From: an uncultured Clostridia bacterium
Lineage (GTDB): Bacteria > Bacillota > Clostridia > Christensenellales > Borkfalkiaceae
Assembly: GCA_947629725.1 (NCBI GenBank)
Contig: CANREU010000069.1
Coordinates: forward strand, 1-7,647
Reading direction: 5' to 3'
DNA length: 7,647 bases
The position numbers were made by a program, and so were the translations under genes. Shown in pieces: positions 5,816-7,647 of this stretch. The notes beneath the pieces were generated by a model, which did not search any database, was not told the DNA's origin, and saw nothing but the letters and a program-made list of their open reading frames with translations. How positions within the stretch are numbered: the first letter of the stretch is position 1; each line of letters starts with the position of its first letter.

Positions 5816-6727
5816 ATGAACTTTACGGGGGAGATCAAGCGGGATCTGTTGAGGTCCCTGCCCGAAAAAAAGTGCTGTCTTCTCGCGCTGCTCTGTGCCG
5901 CCGCCGACACGGGCGGGGGGCTCTTCCCCGGGGGGGACGGCTTCTTTTTTACGAGCGAGAACGAGCGGAGCGCGGAATACCTTCTCGGCGCGGCGGAGAG
6001 CCTCGGCGTCCGTATGACCGTCGCGGAGGCCGTGCGCGACCCCAAACACGGGAAGGACAAGCTCACCTTCTCCTGCCGCGGCGGGAGAGGGGAGGAACTC
6101 TCGAAGGAGATCGCCGCCCTTCCGCCCTCCTACGGGCTCGACGGCTGCTGCCGCCGCACCTACCTGCGGGGAGCCTTCCTCTGCGGCGGGAGCTGCACCC
6201 TTCCCCGCGAGGGAAAGAAGACGGGCTACCACCTCGGGATCGTCTTCCGCGGGAGAGAGGAGGCGGAGTCGTTCCGCGACCTCCTGGAGGAGGAACAGGT
6301 GCTCTCGGGCGTCCTCATGCGGGGGGATAAGGCGGTCGTCTACATCAAGAGCCGCGAGGCGATCGCGGACTTCCTCGCCGTTGCGGGGGCAAATTCCGCC
6401 CTGCGGCGGCTCGAAACGGTCGCCGAGGAGCGGGAGGAGAGCAACAACCGCAACCGCGTGGAGAACTGCACGGCAGGCAATGCCGACCGCGCGGCGATCG
6501 CAAGCGCGGCGCAAGTCGTCGCCATCGAAGAATTGAAAAAGCAGGGTAGATTTTCCGCGCTGCCCGCGCCGTTGAGGGAGACGGCGGAGGCGCGGATCGC
6601 CCATCCCGCCCTGTCCCTTTCCGAACTCGCGGCCCTTCTCGGGATCACGAAGAGCTGCCTCAACCACCGCATGCGCAAACTCCTCGGCACGCGCGGGGAA
6701 ACCGAATCTTACGGGAGAGAAGAATGA
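5816..6727 (+). CDS. whiA: WhiA-family DNA-binding regulator
   Basis: WhiA proteins combine a LAGLIDADG-endonuclease-like N-terminal domain without nuclease activity and a C-terminal helix-turn-helix. They regulate sporulation and division genes in Streptomyces and affect cell division and chromosome segregation in Bacillus. The product has 303 residues, normal for the family. Matches include YLRGAFLCGGS (116-126), YHLGIVF (138-144), VVYIKSREAIADFL (174-187), NRNRVENCTAGNADR (201-215) and the C-terminal DNA-binding region SELAALLGITKS with LNHRMRKLL (about 269-290). The N-terminal MNFTGEIKRDLL is also typical. The ATG follows a good AAGGAG (5805-5810) that overlaps the PHP-gene stop; the gap between the genes is nine nt. 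Its stop overlaps the dnaE start. In many Firmicutes whiA follows rapZ and yvcK, which are absent here. Confidence 0.96.
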   Translation: MNFTGEIKRDLLRSLPEKKCCLLALLCAAADTGGGLFPGGDGFFFTSENERSAEYLLGAAESLGVRMTVAEAVRDPKHGKDKLTFSCRGGRGEELSKEIAALPPSYGLDGCCRRTYLRGAFLCGGSCTLPREGKKTGYHLGIVFRGREEAESFRDLLEEEQVLSGVLMRGDKAVVYIKSREAIADFLAVAGANSALRRLETVAEEREESNNRNRVENCTAGNADRAAIASAAQVVAIEELKKQGRFSALPAPLRETAEARIAHPALSLSELAALLGITKSCLNHRMRKLLGTRGETESYGREE

Positions 6728-7647
6728 CCGATTTCGTCCATCTGCACCTTCACACCGAATACAGCCTGCTCGACGGCGCATGCAAGGTCGACGAGCTCGT
6801 CGACTACTGCGCGAAAAACGGGGTGGATACCGTGGCGATCACCGACCACGGCAACATGTACGCCACCCTCCACTTCGCCGAGCAGTGCAAAAAGAACGGT
6901 ATAAAGTACATCATCGGCTGCGAATTTTACGCGGTGGACGACTACCGCGAGCATGTCGACCAGCACGCCGACCACCTCATCCTCCTCGCCAAGAACAAGA
7001 GGGGGTATATCAACCTCGTCCAGCTCGACTCCCTCGCTTTTGTCGACGGCTACTACTACCGTCCCCGCATCGACTACACCGTATTGAAGGAGCACACGGA
7101 GGGGGTCATCTGCCTTTCCGCCTGCCTTGCGGGGAGGATCCCCCGCCTCCTTCTTGCGGGGGAATACGCGAAGGCGAAGGAGTTCGCCCTCTATATGAAG
7201 GGGCTCTTCGGGGAGGATTTCTACCTCGAGATACAGGACCACGGCCTCCCCGAGCAGAAGCAGATCCTTCCGCAGATCGTCCGTCTCTCCCGCGAGACGG
7301 GGATCGGGCTCGTCGCCACCAACGACGTCCACTACCTCCGCAAGGAGGACTGGGAGATGCAGGACGTCCTCATGTGCATCCAGATGAAGAAGACGCTCGA
7401 CGATCCCGCCCGCATGAAGATGAACTCCCACGAGCTCTACTTCAAGTCGGGGGACGAGATGGCGGCGCTCTTCCCCGAACTCCCCGAGGCGATCGCCAAC
7501 ACCCGCGCCATCGCGAACAAGGTCTCCGACACCGATACTCCCTTCGACCTCAAGGACAACGGCTCGCCCGTCTACGATAAGTCTCTCATCCCGCTCTACA
7601 CGGCGGACGACGGCACGCCGACCCCCGAATTTCTCACCCGCCTCACA
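6724..7647 (+). CDS. dnaE: DNA polymerase III alpha subunit DnaE, 3'-truncated by window edge
   Basis: This is the N-terminal 308 residues of the replicative polymerase alpha subunit, which usually has over 1000; the frame is open to the window end. The visible part is the PHP domain and its following region. FVHLHLHTEYSLLDGA (4-19) carries the first metal-site histidines, followed by ITDHGNMY (39-46), GCEFY (65-69), HADHLILLAKN (81-91), LSACLAG (121-127) and VATNDVHYL (197-205). The metal-binding residues of the PHP domain look complete, unlike E. coli where several are lost, so a metal-dependent role such as proofreading or structural support is possible. The active-site aspartates of the polymerase lie beyond the window. 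The start ATG overlaps the whiA stop (ATGA, 6724-6727) and has GGAG at 6714-6717. Confidence 0.97.
   Translation, partial: MTDFVHLHLHTEYSLLDGACKVDELVDYCAKNGVDTVAITDHGNMYATLHFAEQCKKNGIKYIIGCEFYAVDDYREHVDQHADHLILLAKNKRGYINLVQLDSLAFVDGYYYRPRIDYTVLKEHTEGVICLSACLAGRIPRLLLAGEYAKAKEFALYMKGLFGEDFYLEIQDHGLPEQKQILPQIVRLSRETGIGLVATNDVHYLRKEDWEMQDVLMCIQMKKTLDDPARMKMNSHELYFKSGDEMAALFPELPEAIANTRAIANKVSDTDTPFDLKDNGSPVYDKSLIPLYTADDGTPTPEFLTRLT

Noticed and set aside
4874..6781. 635-codon open frame on the - strand opposite murB, PHP, whiA and dnaE
   Set aside because: It is antisense to four well-recognised genes and reads as low-complexity Arg/Val/Leu-rich sequence; long antisense frames are expected at high third-position GC.

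Overview
The window is a GC-rich bacterial chromosome segment. Coding regions strongly prefer G or C at third positions, while short intergenic promoters are A/T-rich. The gene content points to an anaerobic Firmicute of the class Clostridia: a fused aldehyde/alcohol dehydrogenase (AdhE), a DUF1540 mini-protein, a clostridial-type MurB with an HTTIGCGG/SMGCVF signature, and the murB-PHP-whiA-dnaE gene order. I cannot name the species; an uncultured gut clostridial lineage is an inference. No mobile element, CRISPR array, rRNA or tRNA gene is visible.

Left part (1-2263): the 3' four fifths of adhE on the + strand, cut by the window edge, ends in a short intergenic region. That region holds a 12-bp palindrome and a perfect 13-bp hairpin, which probably terminates both adhE and the convergent gene rplI. 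Middle part (2264-3008): rplI (ribosomal protein L9) on the - strand has its own near-consensus promoter. Divergent from it is a 53-codon, ten-cysteine DUF1540 gene that ends in a UUCG-loop terminator. A 175-bp intergenic stretch rich in small inverted repeats follows (3009-3183).

Right part (3184-7647): a membrane-anchored protein resembling extracellular solute-binding proteins comes first, with no transporter genes beside it. Next is a tightly packed + strand cluster of murB, a PHP-domain phosphoesterase, whiA and dnaE (5' part only), with gaps of 9 nt and 9 nt and a 4-nt overlap. It joins cell-wall precursor synthesis, a metal-dependent phosphatase-like enzyme, a sporulation/cell-division-type regulator and the replicative polymerase.

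Most of the window is ordinary core genome. The points most worth a second look are the absence of rapZ/yvcK between the PHP gene and whiA, substitutions at recognised MurB active-site positions, the conflict between the murB promoter and its ribosome binding site, the orphan membrane-anchored solute-binding-like protein, and the structured intergenic region at 3009-3183. I did not find convincing evidence of a new multi-gene system.
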